From positions 124,001-188,000 of the forward strand of contig NZ_VFPL01000002.1 in assembly GCF_006716645.1 (NCBI RefSeq): DNA of 64,000 nucleotides, read 5' to 3'. The translations under genes and the position numbers were made by a program. Shown one piece after another: positions 8,736 to 17,468 of the stretch. The first letter of the stretch is position 1. Every line of letters starts with the position of its first letter. Source of the stretch: Arcticibacter tournemirensis. Its GTDB lineage: Bacteria; Bacteroidota; Bacteroidia; Sphingobacteriales; Sphingobacteriaceae. The notes beneath the pieces are model-generated. The model was not told the origin of the DNA and did no database searches. It saw only the letters and a program-made list of their open reading frames with translations.

Positions 8736-9590
8736 ATGAGATTATCTTTCAGCTTTTTATTCTTGCTTTTACTAACTGCAAATGTCTTTTCTCAGAATAC
8801 CGCTGACAAAGTGAGCCAGCTCCTGGCTGCCGAAAATTATTTTAACGCCCTGGTAAAAGAAAAAGGGTTAAAAAAAGCTTTCCTTTCCGTGTCCGACAAT
8901 AGTACCGTCGCATTCAGGCCCAATCCTGTGCCGGCCCAGAAATTTTATAAAGATCAGCCTGACAGCATTGGCTTTCTGAGCCTTGACCCGGTATATGCCA
9001 AGATCTCCAAGAGTGGCGACTGGGGCTTTACCGCCGGACCCTATATATTTAAACAAAGAGAAAGCGACACACAAGCGTTTTACGGCACCTATGTTTCCGT
9101 ATGGAAAAAGAACAGTAAAAATGTATGGAAACTGGCGATGGACGCCGGAGTATCCCATAAAAAGCCTTCAGCAGAGCTCAAGAGGCTATATATCAACCCC
9201 CGAAACGAAATTTTTCTTCATCAGCGCTCCAACACACGACTTCAGCAACGTGAAGATATTGTATTTAGCTCGGATAAGCTGCTTGCAACCATTACAAAAG
9301 CAGATAACAAGATTGCACAGAATGAGTTCCTGACTGATAACAGCTGGCTGCTATTTCCGGGCAACGAACCTGTAGTTGGTAAAAAAGCAATAATGGAGTT
9401 CTGGAAAACGAAAGGATATAAGGCCATCACAGAACCGGTAAAGGCCGACCGTTCCTATAGCGGCGAAATTGCCTACACGTACGGCAATGCAACCATTCTT
9501 GCCAAGAAATACAATTACATCCGGATATGGGAAGTCCAGCCAGGGTATAAATGGAATGTCATCATGGAAGTCTTTACTGAAGCTGAGTAA
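8736..9590 (+). CDS. exported protein with two NTF2-like (DUF4440/SnoaL-type) halves
   Basis: This 284-residue protein has a clear signal peptide (MRLSFSFLFLLLLTANVFSQ). The mature part seems to hold two related alpha+beta units. One spans about 25-140 and ends in YVSVWKKNSKNVWKLAMDAG. The other spans about 155-284 and ends in YIRIWEVQPGYKWNVIMEVF. Each closes with the aromatic strand pair seen in NTF2-like DUF4440 proteins. No catalytic residue can be named. It stands alone between cysS and a convergent moxR gene. Confidence 0.65.
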   Translation: MRLSFSFLFLLLLTANVFSQNTADKVSQLLAAENYFNALVKEKGLKKAFLSVSDNSTVAFRPNPVPAQKFYKDQPDSIGFLSLDPVYAKISKSGDWGFTAGPYIFKQRESDTQAFYGTYVSVWKKNSKNVWKLAMDAGVSHKKPSAELKRLYINPRNEIFLHQRSNTRLQQREDIVFSSDKLLATITKADNKIAQNEFLTDNSWLLFPGNEPVVGKKAIMEFWKTKGYKAITEPVKADRSYSGEIAYTYGNATILAKKYNYIRIWEVQPGYKWNVIMEVFTEAE

Positions 9591-9629
9591 GGTAAAAGCA
9601 GAAAGGTGAAAGCGAAAAGCTGAGATCTG

Positions 9630-10592
9630 TTACAAAAGTCTTTTTATCATCTGCTCAACCGATATCCCTTCTGCTTCGGCTTTATAGTTTCTCACTATAC
9701 GATGCCTGAGAATGGGTTCTGCCACAGCCTGAACATCTTCTATGTCGGGAGAGTATTTTCCCGATATCGCTGCATGACATTTAGCGCCCAGCACCAGATA
9801 TTGTGAAGCTCGCGGCCCTGCTCCCCAACTGAGATACTTGTTTACTTCTTCGGTAGCCAGTGTAGTACCCGGGCGGGTTCTGGCAGCTAAAGAGACGGCA
9901 TACTCAAGAACATGGTCGGTTACCGGCACGTTGCGTATCAGTCGTTGAAAATATTCAATCTCTTCGGCGTTCAGGATCTTTCGAAGTTCCACCTGCTTGT
10001 TGGCAGTCGTGTTTTTTACCACCCTCAGTTCTTCTTCAAAAGAAGGGTAAGATAACAACACATTAAACATGAAGCGGTCCAGCTGAGCTTCCGGAAGGGG
10101 ATAGGTTCCCTCCTGCTCAATAGGGTTTTGAGTAGCCAGTACAAAAAAAGGCCGGGGCAGCGGATAGGTTGTACCTCCAACGGTTACAATCTTTTCCTGC
10201 ATAGCTTCCAATAGAGCGGCTTGCGTCTTAGGGGGAGTGCGGTTAATCTCGTCGGCCAGAATGATATTAGAGAATACCGGCCCCTTAAGAAACTTAAATA
10301 CACGTTCTTCGCCGAGAATTTCAGAACCCAGAATGTCCGAAGGCATCAGGTCGGGAGTAAACTGCACCCTGTTGTAACTCAGATCCAGTACCCGCGCCAG
10401 TGTGTTTACCAGAAGTGTTTTTGCAAGTCCCGGCACGCCTACTAAAAGACAATGCCCATTGCTGAATATCGAGATAAGTACAGATTTAACAACATCCTCC
10501 TGCCCTATAATGACATTGCCAATCTCCTTCCTTATCTCATTGTATGAAGCACTTAATGCATCAATTCCTTCAATGTCCGAGCTGTATGTCAT
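9630..10592 (-). CDS. MoxR-family AAA+ ATPase
   Basis: This is a 320-residue MoxR/RavA-class ATPase. It has Walker A GVPGLAKT (about 52-59), Walker B ILADEINRTPPKTQ (about 115), sensor 1 in VLATQNPIEQEGTYPLPEAQ, and a C-terminal lid domain. MoxR proteins act as chaperones in assembling metal-dependent or membrane complexes, usually next to DUF58 and von Willebrand A genes. No such partner is present here. It starts 16 bases after the surA-like gene stops, on the same strand, so the two are likely co-transcribed. Confidence 0.92.
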   Translation of the reverse strand: MTYSSDIEGIDALSASYNEIRKEIGNVIIGQEDVVKSVLISIFSNGHCLLVGVPGLAKTLLVNTLARVLDLSYNRVQFTPDLMPSDILGSEILGEERVFKFLKGPVFSNIILADEINRTPPKTQAALLEAMQEKIVTVGGTTYPLPRPFFVLATQNPIEQEGTYPLPEAQLDRFMFNVLLSYPSFEEELRVVKNTTANKQVELRKILNAEEIEYFQRLIRNVPVTDHVLEYAVSLAARTRPGTTLATEEVNKYLSWGAGPRASQYLVLGAKCHAAISGKYSPDIEDVQAVAEPILRHRIVRNYKAEAEGISVEQMIKRLL

Positions 10593-10607
10593 CCGTAACT
10601 TAATCTT

Positions 10608-11957
10608 CTATTTAGATACCCACATACTCAGGTCTGAGCAGGACTGATACTCGGGATCTATTTTAATATAAGTGGATTCCCGGCGTTTTTCAAACCATTC
10701 GCTCACTGTCCGCCCAACTTTATCATCAAAAGCGATTTCCTTGATCTTGGGAAAGTCTTTATCAAGGCTTGCTTTGTGTGGCTCTGTTTTAGACTTCAGA
10801 TATACAAAACGATAGCCCTTTTTGCCATCTCTCGCTGTAAAAGGGAAAGGCTTCGAATACTTGCCTACCTTCATCGTATCAATAGCAAAAAATATTGTTG
10901 GATCTAATTTATCCGTTGGAATATATGTAGTACGCGATTGAACGTTCTCCGCGTTCATAATCATTCCACCGTTATACTTCGTATCATTGTTGTCGGAGTA
11001 GAGTGATGCGGCGGTTGAAAACGGAATTTTCTTGGCTGCTACGCTTTGATAAATACTGTCAATATGTAACCTTGCCCGTTCAAGGCTTGCTGCTGTAGGT
11101 TCTATTTTAATTAATATGTGGCGGGCTCTAACCTGTTCTCCTCTGCGCTCTAACACCTGAAGGAAATGGAAGCCAAAATCAGATTCAAACACCTGCGATA
11201 ATTCATTCGCCTTAAGTTTGAAAGCCAGGGCAGAAAATTCCTTCACCATAGCTGTCCTGTCAAAAAAGCCCAGATCGCCACCCTCGGCAGCAGAACCAGG
11301 ATCTTCAGAATATAAACGCGCCAGTGTCGCAAAATCTTCACCAGCCTTCACCCGCGCACGCAAGGCTTCAGCTTTATTCTTAAACGATTCCTTCTCAGCT
11401 TTGGTAAGCTTCGGATAAGCAACTACCTCTCCTACTTCCACCTCCGCATTATATTCCGGAAGGCTGTCTTTTGGAATTGACTCAAAATAGCGTTTAACCT
11501 CCAGCGGGGTGATACCCACATTTTCCGTAATCTTGCTGTGCATCTTGTTTGCCACCAGCTGCTCCCTTACATCCGGGCGTATTTCATCTTTGTACTGAAT
11601 AACAGAACGATTCAGAAACTGTTCAAGACGCTCCTGCCCGCCTGCTCTTTGTACAAAAACACGCATTCTGCGGTCTACTTCATTTGTCACTTCATCGTCT
11701 GTCACCGTCACAGAGTCAATTACAGCCTGCTGAGTTAAAAGCTTCTGCGTAAGCATCTGCTGTAATACCTGGCATTTCACTTCCGGGTTCTGAGGATTTC
11801 CCTGTAAAATATAGTTCGAATATTCTCTTTCAATATCAGACTGAAGAATGATATTATCTCCCACAACCGCAACAATTTTATTAATAGTGGTACTCTGAGC
11901 AAAAAGAACATTAACAGAAGCAAGTAATACAATAATTATCCCTGAGATTTTTTTCAT
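10608..11957 (-). CDS. SurA-like periplasmic peptidylprolyl isomerase
   Basis: This 449-residue protein has a signal peptide (ends about AQS), a SurA N-terminal chaperone region with the typical INKIVAVVGDNIILQSDIE start, and two parvulin domains. The first (about 175-270) contains FATLARLYSEDPGSAAEGGDLGFF and the second (about 275-390) starts RARHILIKIEPT. SurA assists folding and delivery of outer membrane proteins in the periplasm. The second parvulin is more diverged and may be catalytically weak. It is the first gene of a probable operon with moxR. Confidence 0.92.
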   Translation of the reverse strand: MKKISGIIIVLLASVNVLFAQSTTINKIVAVVGDNIILQSDIEREYSNYILQGNPQNPEVKCQVLQQMLTQKLLTQQAVIDSVTVTDDEVTNEVDRRMRVFVQRAGGQERLEQFLNRSVIQYKDEIRPDVREQLVANKMHSKITENVGITPLEVKRYFESIPKDSLPEYNAEVEVGEVVAYPKLTKAEKESFKNKAEALRARVKAGEDFATLARLYSEDPGSAAEGGDLGFFDRTAMVKEFSALAFKLKANELSQVFESDFGFHFLQVLERRGEQVRARHILIKIEPTAASLERARLHIDSIYQSVAAKKIPFSTAASLYSDNNDTKYNGGMIMNAENVQSRTTYIPTDKLDPTIFFAIDTMKVGKYSKPFPFTARDGKKGYRFVYLKSKTEPHKASLDKDFPKIKEIAFDDKVGRTVSEWFEKRRESTYIKIDPEYQSCSDLSMWVSK

Positions 11958-12184
11958 TATGTTTTTAGTACGTTATAGCATGACAGGCGGTATTATTGCC
12001 TGTATATACACGGTATTTATTTCTGTATTATTTATTTACAATTTAAACTTCGCGAAAATACTGATATAATCTCTTATTTCACCATAAGAAATAACCCCAT
12101 TTTCCCGGCCTAAAGGTAATTTTAAATTCTCATCACCTTAATAAGGTAACACCGATTTAACTATTTTTAACAGAAACAGATTAT

Positions 12185-12192
12185 TATTTTTG
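12185..12192 (+). promoter_or_regulatory. -7 box TATTTTTG, four bases from the ATG
   Basis: This is an exact TAnnTTTG match four bases before the ATG of the HolD-like gene at 12197, predicting a leaderless transcript. Confidence 0.6.
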
Positions 12193-12196
12193 CTGC

Positions 12197-12712
12197 ATGA
12201 CAGAACTGAAAACATCTCACCCTCTCGCTCTTCACTTCCTGATGACTGAAGACATTTTCAGTGTGGATGAATTACAGGATGCTGCCCCTGTCGTTACCGC
12301 GCCTTCCACCGAAAAAGAGGAGGAGCCCATGCCTGTGTTTGATTACCAAGGCGAAAACAACCGGTACATGCTGCTATTGCACGATAACTCTAATCAGAAA
12401 CTTATGCCTTCGGGCGAGCTGGACACGCTCACCACCATTCTGCTCGCTAAGAAAATGGAGATCAAAGATGTTGCGATCGTAAATATTGCACAGTACCCTT
12501 CCGTTACATGGCGTCAGCTAAAAGAATACTTTGCATGCAATAGCCTGGTTTTACTCGGAGTTACTCCCGATCGGTTACAACTGAATGAAATACCCCAAAA
12601 CGCCGTTACATCATTTGAAGGAATGAACGTACTGTTTACCGATAGCTTTGCAGAAATGCTCAACAACAATAACAGGAAGAGGGCTTTCTGGAACGAAATG
12701 AAAAAGTTATAA
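12197..12712 (+). CDS. small cytosolic protein, possibly HolD (polymerase III psi)-like
   Basis: This 171-residue protein has no signal or membrane segment. Residues about 35-55 are an acidic, low-complexity linker. The rest looks like one alpha/beta domain ending LNNNNRKRAFWNEMKKL. The C-terminal half resembles, by eye, the layout of the polymerase III psi subunit HolD: a hydrophobic core strand, a WxxLxxY segment, then L..L..N...R..(F/L)W..M at the end. This is my inference from remembered E. coli HolD and is weak; a lineage-specific hypothetical is the alternative. It is followed 68 bases later by the RdgB-type gene. Confidence 0.6.
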   Translation: MTELKTSHPLALHFLMTEDIFSVDELQDAAPVVTAPSTEKEEEPMPVFDYQGENNRYMLLLHDNSNQKLMPSGELDTLTTILLAKKMEIKDVAIVNIAQYPSVTWRQLKEYFACNSLVLLGVTPDRLQLNEIPQNAVTSFEGMNVLFTDSFAEMLNNNNRKRAFWNEMKKL

Positions 12713-12780
12713 CCCGGTGGTGCATTCCTCATCACCCTCACCTTTCTGAACACCTTTTAACACGCTAACAACGGACAGTA

Positions 12781-13356
12781 ATGAGAACACTGATATTTGC
12801 GACAAACAACAAGCATAAACTTGAAGAAGTTCAGGCATTAACAGGCAACAGATTTAAGCTTAAAACACTGGAAGAAATCGGATGCTTTGACGACATTCCC
12901 GAAACCGGACATACTTTCCGGGAAAATGCGTCTCAAAAAAGCCATTATCTCGCTGCTAATTTTAAAGTGGATTGTTTTGCTGATGATTCAGGACTTGAGG
13001 TCGACGCACTGAACGGGGACCCTGGGGTTTACTCCGCCCGGTATTCGGGAACAAGAGATTCTGAAAAGAATCTTCAGTTGGTACTCGAAAAGATGAAAGG
13101 CAAAGAAGACAGAAAAGCCCGGTTCCGTTGCGTAATTTCGTTAATAATAAACGGGAAAGAATACTTTTTCGAGGGTACTGTTGAAGGTACAATTGCCCAT
13201 GAAAAGTCAGGCATTGATGGTTTTGGCTACGACCCTATCTTCACACCCGAGGGATATTCAAAAACCTTTGCTGAGATGGATCCGGACGAAAAAAATGCTA
13301 TAAGTCACCGGGGGCAGGCAGTAAACGCACTGATCAGTTTTCTAAACAAGATATAA
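12781..13356 (+). CDS. rdgB: XTP/dITP diphosphatase (RdgB/HAM1 family)
   Basis: This 191-residue HAM1-family enzyme hydrolyses non-canonical purine NTPs (ITP, dITP, XTP) to the monophosphate, cleansing the nucleotide pool. Conserved segments are LIFATNNKHKLEE at the N-terminus, ETGHTFRENA, CFADDSGLEVDALNGDPGVYSARYS, GFGYDPIF and AISHRGQA near the C-terminus. Length and motifs are complete. It converges with the OstA-like gene, with only 14 bases between the stop codons. Confidence 0.95.
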   Translation: MRTLIFATNNKHKLEEVQALTGNRFKLKTLEEIGCFDDIPETGHTFRENASQKSHYLAANFKVDCFADDSGLEVDALNGDPGVYSARYSGTRDSEKNLQLVLEKMKGKEDRKARFRCVISLIINGKEYFFEGTVEGTIAHEKSGIDGFGYDPIFTPEGYSKTFAEMDPDEKNAISHRGQAVNALISFLNKI

Positions 13357-13370
13357 TGCCATGTATCTGC

Positions 13371-15515
13371 CTATTTCCTGACTACCGAGTCCTGTTTCCT
13401 GTTCGTACTATCCGATCCTTCAATTTTATTTAACGGGAGGGCAGCGGGTGCTTTTACTTCCGGCTTTGTCACTTTAACTTCACCCTTCTTTCCTGCCGGA
13501 TTATTTGTCTTCGCGGGCACATTTGTTACTTTCTTCTTCGGCACGCCCGTCGATTTTGATGAAGCTTTTTTTCGCCGTAATGCCGGTATGATCTCCTCTT
13601 TAGACTTTGGCCGGTCCTTGGGTTTCCATATAAAACCATCCAGTATTTCGATATCCTTCGGCATCTTCTCTATCGGATAAAACTTCCCTTCAGGCTTCCG
13701 GACAAACATTACCTGTTTCAGTTTATTATCTCCAAAGGTAAGCCTCATGCGACTGCTCAACGACCTGTTCATTCCTGTATAGGCGCTGTCCTCTATCGAA
13801 TAATAAACGCTCTCGGCATTCCCGTCCACGAACATGCTTTCTAATTTATTATCTTTAAAAACACCAGTAATAACCTTACCCTTTACCTGGTTGAACTTGG
13901 TAGAATCGCCCTCGGCACTAACCACAAAACCATTATGCTGCAGGAGCATATTATCCAGCTTCCTGTTCTTCATCTGCATATAAATGGTGTCGGCAGTTAG
14001 TTGAGATCCTTGCGTCCATATTATCGGATTCTTATAACAACGAATGATCGAGTCGGCATAACTATAGAATGCAGAATCTGAGCGCGACTGCAAATCCGAT
14101 TTGAAGATCTTCACATTATGGAAGGCATAGATAGCCCTTGTTTTAGCCGTATCTGCGGGGCTGATTACTTTTTTATCAACCGAGTCCTTATGCAAGCTTG
14201 TTTTTTTAGATGTATCTGCTTTTGATTGCTGAATATTTACCTTCTTAGCGATAGTGTCGGGCGCATGCAATGCAGAATCCGTGTGAACCGAAAGAGAATC
14301 AGGTTTCACAGGGAGCTTCGCTTTCATAGTTAGCGTGTCCGTCCTGGTGGAGTCACTCTCCGGGATCGAAGGTTGCTTCTCCTTTTTCCTGAACAACCCT
14401 CTTCGCTTCTGCGGCTTTGTATCCCTTGTCGCGGGAGGATTTACTTTTGCTGCAGGCGGAGGTGTATCGCTTTGTTTCGGAACAACGATCCCCTCGCCTT
14501 CCACAACCGGATCCACCGCTATTTCGGCATCCGACTTCAACTCTTCCTTTGTTGCAGGTACAAATTCCTTCATTGGAATCAGCTTCGTAATAAGAGTATC
14601 CGCGGCCATCCATATTGAATCTACTTTTGCAGAATCCTGTTCTGTTTCAATAATTACATACGCATTCTTTGTTACCAGAGCGCTTTCATCCTTTTTCCGG
14701 TATATGCCCTGATCGCCTTTTAACGTGACCTTTTGCACCGTATCGAGGAATGTTATATTATTGATTGCCTTACCGAAACCTGCTTTTCCATCATAATATA
14801 AACTATCGCCCTTTAATGATTTACTACCCTCTGTGTAAAGATTCTTCTTCCCAAACCAGGCCTGATCGGTAAGCGTATTGTAACTGCCATTTTCTGTATA
14901 CAGCTTCGACTGTTTATTCTGACCCTTGCCCTGGATATTCGTCGGTCCGAAAAACCAGGCGATCTTCGAAGTACTGTTATACTTCAATGTGTCCGTCTTA
15001 ATCAGAGCATCGGGAGTGTTGACTACCACATCGTACCTGAAATAAGCATCTCTCGAACTGGCAAAATAGTAACCGTTCTTGCTGGTCAATACGTTCTGCC
15101 CATTGTCAATCTTTCCTCCTCCGATGTACGTCCCGATGCGGGTACCCATATTATACGTAAGATGATTCGTTGTTAGAACAGCATCATTATCAACCATCCT
15201 CACGTTATTGGTTAAAATCGCAACCCGCGAGTTACCATCGTAATTTAAAACGTCGGAATATATCACCGTCCCGTCGGGCTGGGTAATAACAACGTGGCCG
15301 AAGGCATCAAAGGCATTACCTGCCTGATTATAATCAGCGCTGTCGGCCGCTAATGTAGAACCCTCATGAGCAAATACAGGCCTTATAAAACGGGCTGTAT
15401 TCGTTCCAACGCCTTTCAGCTTTTCCGAACTGGTAAGTTGTATCTGACTTCGCCTCTGGGCAGCAACCTGTAAAGCAGTTAGTAATAAGAATAAAAGAAA
15501 AACGATTTTTCTCAC
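13371..15515 (-). CDS. OstA-like (LptA/LptD N-terminal domain) exported protein
   Basis: This is a protein of about 714 residues with a signal peptide (MRKIVFLLFLLLTALQVAAQ) and repeated OstA-type beta-strand units. Two blocks are visible, about 30-330 and 470-640, with recurring phrases such as NGQNVLTSKNGYY and LTADTIYMQMKN. A Lys/Pro/Ser/Thr-rich low-complexity linker (about 340-470) separates them, and the C-terminus is very basic. OstA domains carry lipopolysaccharide across the periplasm. An upstream ATG at 15551 is possible, but a TACTTTTG box lies between it and the GTG at 15515, so the GTG is favoured. Confidence 0.85.
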   Translation of the reverse strand: MRKIVFLLFLLLTALQVAAQRRSQIQLTSSEKLKGVGTNTARFIRPVFAHEGSTLAADSADYNQAGNAFDAFGHVVITQPDGTVIYSDVLNYDGNSRVAILTNNVRMVDNDAVLTTNHLTYNMGTRIGTYIGGGKIDNGQNVLTSKNGYYFASSRDAYFRYDVVVNTPDALIKTDTLKYNSTSKIAWFFGPTNIQGKGQNKQSKLYTENGSYNTLTDQAWFGKKNLYTEGSKSLKGDSLYYDGKAGFGKAINNITFLDTVQKVTLKGDQGIYRKKDESALVTKNAYVIIETEQDSAKVDSIWMAADTLITKLIPMKEFVPATKEELKSDAEIAVDPVVEGEGIVVPKQSDTPPPAAKVNPPATRDTKPQKRRGLFRKKEKQPSIPESDSTRTDTLTMKAKLPVKPDSLSVHTDSALHAPDTIAKKVNIQQSKADTSKKTSLHKDSVDKKVISPADTAKTRAIYAFHNVKIFKSDLQSRSDSAFYSYADSIIRCYKNPIIWTQGSQLTADTIYMQMKNRKLDNMLLQHNGFVVSAEGDSTKFNQVKGKVITGVFKDNKLESMFVDGNAESVYYSIEDSAYTGMNRSLSSRMRLTFGDNKLKQVMFVRKPEGKFYPIEKMPKDIEILDGFIWKPKDRPKSKEEIIPALRRKKASSKSTGVPKKKVTNVPAKTNNPAGKKGEVKVTKPEVKAPAALPLNKIEGSDSTNRKQDSVVRK

Positions 15516-15519
15516 CGTG

Positions 15520-15527
15520 CAAAAGTA
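15520..15527 (-). promoter_or_regulatory. -7 box TACTTTTG, four bases from a GTG start
   Basis: This is an exact TAnnTTTG match on the minus strand, four bases before GTG at 15515. It decides the start of the OstA-like gene and predicts a leaderless GTG-start mRNA. Confidence 0.6.
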
Positions 15528-15628
15528 GATAAAATTCTTCGATGCGAACATGTTATCACAGGATCAGGCACTCGAATGATAATTATCATATCAAAATTTC
15601 ATATTGCCGATTTCCGGCTGTAAATATA

Positions 15629-15636
15629 TAATTTTG
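15629..15636 (+). promoter_or_regulatory. tilS -7 box TAATTTTG, four bases from the ATG
   Basis: This exact TAnnTTTG match is followed by GAAA and then the tilS ATG. TTG at 15604-15606 could be the -33 element. Confidence 0.6.
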
Positions 15637-15640
15637 GAAA

Positions 15641-17032
15641 ATGTTACCCATTGCCCGCTTCCTGGAGTTCACCCAAAGAAATAAGCTTTTCCTGAAACCG
15701 GAAAAAGTGCTTCTGGCAGTAAGCGGAGGCCGTGACTCTGTGTTAATGGCACATTTGTTTAACGAAGCTAAACTAAACTTTGGTATAGCACACTGCAATT
15801 TTGGTTTGCGCGGAAAAGAGTCTGACGACGATGAAACTTTCGTTAGAGAGCTCGCATCAGCGTTTAATGTACCCTTCATCACTGTTCGTTTTGCAACGGC
15901 TGCCTTCGCAGAGGAAAATCGCATTTCCATTCAGATGGCAGCACGCGAGCTTCGCTATAACTGGTTCGAAGAAATGCGCATACAATATGGGTATCAGTAT
16001 ATCGCAGTTGCACACCACCAAAGTGATGCCACAGAAACAATACTTCTTAATCTCGTTCGCGGAACGGGTATTTCAGGACTGCATGGCATCCGGCCAAAGC
16101 GTATAAATATTATCCGCCCATTGTTGTTCCTCTCTTCCGAGGAAATAAAGGAGCATGTAAGTTCCAATAATATTCAATTCAGGGAAGACAGTTCAAACTC
16201 TTCAGTGAAGTATGCCCGCAATAAAATCAGGCTGAATGTAATTCCTCATCTCCGGGAGCTGAATCCCGGTCTCGACGAAACTTTTGCGTCTAACAGCCGT
16301 CGCTTTGAAGATATAGAAGAATTCCTGAATATACATGCCGGCTCTCTGAGACGTACGTTGTTCGAAGCTGGCAAGCAAGGAGAAACGTATATTCCAATTG
16401 GTAAACTTAAGGCCCTTACTCCTCTTAAACTATTGCTTTTTGAACTTTTTAAGCCATATAACTTTGAAGAACCCGTGCTTGATGACCTTGTTCAAGCCTG
16501 GGACGGGCAGTCGGGAAAGAAGTTTGAGTCGCCGACACATACGCTGCTTCTCGATCGTCAGCAACTGATCTTAAAGAGTAACGAAAGGCCGGAAACACAC
16601 GAGGTTCTGATAGAGGAGCATGAAAACGCCATTCAATGGAAACACCTTTATTTCAAAAGCAGATATGAAACGACGCATGGTTTGACTATTCCTACCCGGC
16701 ATGATATCGCTTTTTTTGACGCAGATCTGTTACAATTCCCCCTCAAGTTGCGTCTATGGAAAAAGGGGGACTTCTTTTATCCATTCGGAATGAAGGGCAA
16801 AAAGAAAGTTAGTGATCTTTTTACCAGTTTAAAGCTTTCGCTTTTCTCTAAAGAAAATGTGCCGGTGCTTGAAAACGGAAACGGAGATATTCTCTGGATC
16901 GTGGGGTTCCGTACAGACGACCGGTATAAAATTACCCCTCCTACAAATAGAGTTTTTATTTTAGAAAATCTTAATACACATGAGCAGCAAGGCCACGTTT
17001 ACCGAGAAACAATACCTCGGAAGAGACTATAA
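15641..17032 (+). CDS. tilS: tRNA(Ile)-lysidine synthetase TilS
   Basis: This 463-residue N-type ATP pyrophosphatase converts C34 of tRNA-Ile(CAU) to lysidine so that it reads AUA. The PP-loop is VSGGRDSV near residue 30, and FGIAHCNFGLRGKESDDDE and VAHHQSDATETILLNLVRGTG are conserved TilS segments. The C-terminal domain (about 370-440) includes LWKKGDFFYPFGMKGKKKVSD, which contacts the tRNA. The divergent OstA-like gene shares the short upstream region. The next gene starts inside the last 53 bases. Confidence 0.95.
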   Translation: MLPIARFLEFTQRNKLFLKPEKVLLAVSGGRDSVLMAHLFNEAKLNFGIAHCNFGLRGKESDDDETFVRELASAFNVPFITVRFATAAFAEENRISIQMAARELRYNWFEEMRIQYGYQYIAVAHHQSDATETILLNLVRGTGISGLHGIRPKRINIIRPLLFLSSEEIKEHVSSNNIQFREDSSNSSVKYARNKIRLNVIPHLRELNPGLDETFASNSRRFEDIEEFLNIHAGSLRRTLFEAGKQGETYIPIGKLKALTPLKLLLFELFKPYNFEEPVLDDLVQAWDGQSGKKFESPTHTLLLDRQQLILKSNERPETHEVLIEEHENAIQWKHLYFKSRYETTHGLTIPTRHDIAFFDADLLQFPLKLRLWKKGDFFYPFGMKGKKKVSDLFTSLKLSLFSKENVPVLENGNGDILWIVGFRTDDRYKITPPTNRVFILENLNTHEQQGHVYRETIPRKRL

Positions 17033-17462
17033 CAGAATAAGTATCAGGCTTGTGATGATCTTATTCTGCTTCACCGCTTATTATATAAACTATGAGCGTG
17101 AACGAAACGGCGATCTGTTTCTCGTTGTGGGCTGCTCAATCCTGATCGTTTCTGTGATTATGCTTTTTATGGTTCACTACCGTACTACCGTTAAAAATCA
17201 GAGTGTGATCCTCGATGGACTGTGGACTACCAGGCTTGTCAAGATTGACTTAAATAGCATTGTTAAAGTAGAGAGAACTAAATATAGCTCTTACATTATC
17301 AACAATCCTGTTTACAACCTTCATACAAAAGGGAAGATCCGCTTTTACGCAGGAGGCAAAGAAGCCATCAGCCTAACCGACAGAGACGGTCTGGAATATA
17401 TTATTGGCACACAATGTCCCGCCGAGCTGGAACAAGCGATCAGAAAGGAAATGGGCGCTTAA
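16980..17462 (+). CDS. small membrane protein with PH-like cytosolic domain
   Basis: This 160-residue protein has two transmembrane helices at about 22-40 and 46-66, followed by a beta-rich domain (VILDGLWTTRLVKIDLNSIVKVERTKY...IRFYAGGKEAISLTDRDGLEYIIGTQ) of the bacterial PH-like type. It overlaps tilS by 53 bases, and the predicted start lacks a clear ribosome site, as is usual here. It is probably co-transcribed with tilS. Function is unknown. Confidence 0.7.
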   Translation: MSSKATFTEKQYLGRDYNRISIRLVMILFCFTAYYINYERERNGDLFLVVGCSILIVSVIMLFMVHYRTTVKNQSVILDGLWTTRLVKIDLNSIVKVERTKYSSYIINNPVYNLHTKGKIRFYAGGKEAISLTDRDGLEYIIGTQCPAELEQAIRKEMGA

Positions 17463-17467
17463 GCGCC
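17454..17467. terminator. palindrome between convergent genes
   Basis: GGCGCTT/AAGCGCC is a perfect 14-base palindrome over the stop of the membrane protein gene and next to the stop of the oxygenase gene. It is followed on the plus strand by a T-rich stretch and may end both transcripts. The stem is short, so confidence is modest. Confidence 0.4.
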
Positions 17468-17468
17468 G

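Noticed and set aside
14335-14712. 125-codon plus-strand ORF inside the OstA-like gene
   Set aside because: It arises from the low-complexity Lys/Pro linker read in reverse.
15515-15551. ATG at 15551 as the start of the OstA-like gene
   Set aside because: The -7 box lies inside this extension and the added residues precede a normal signal peptide.
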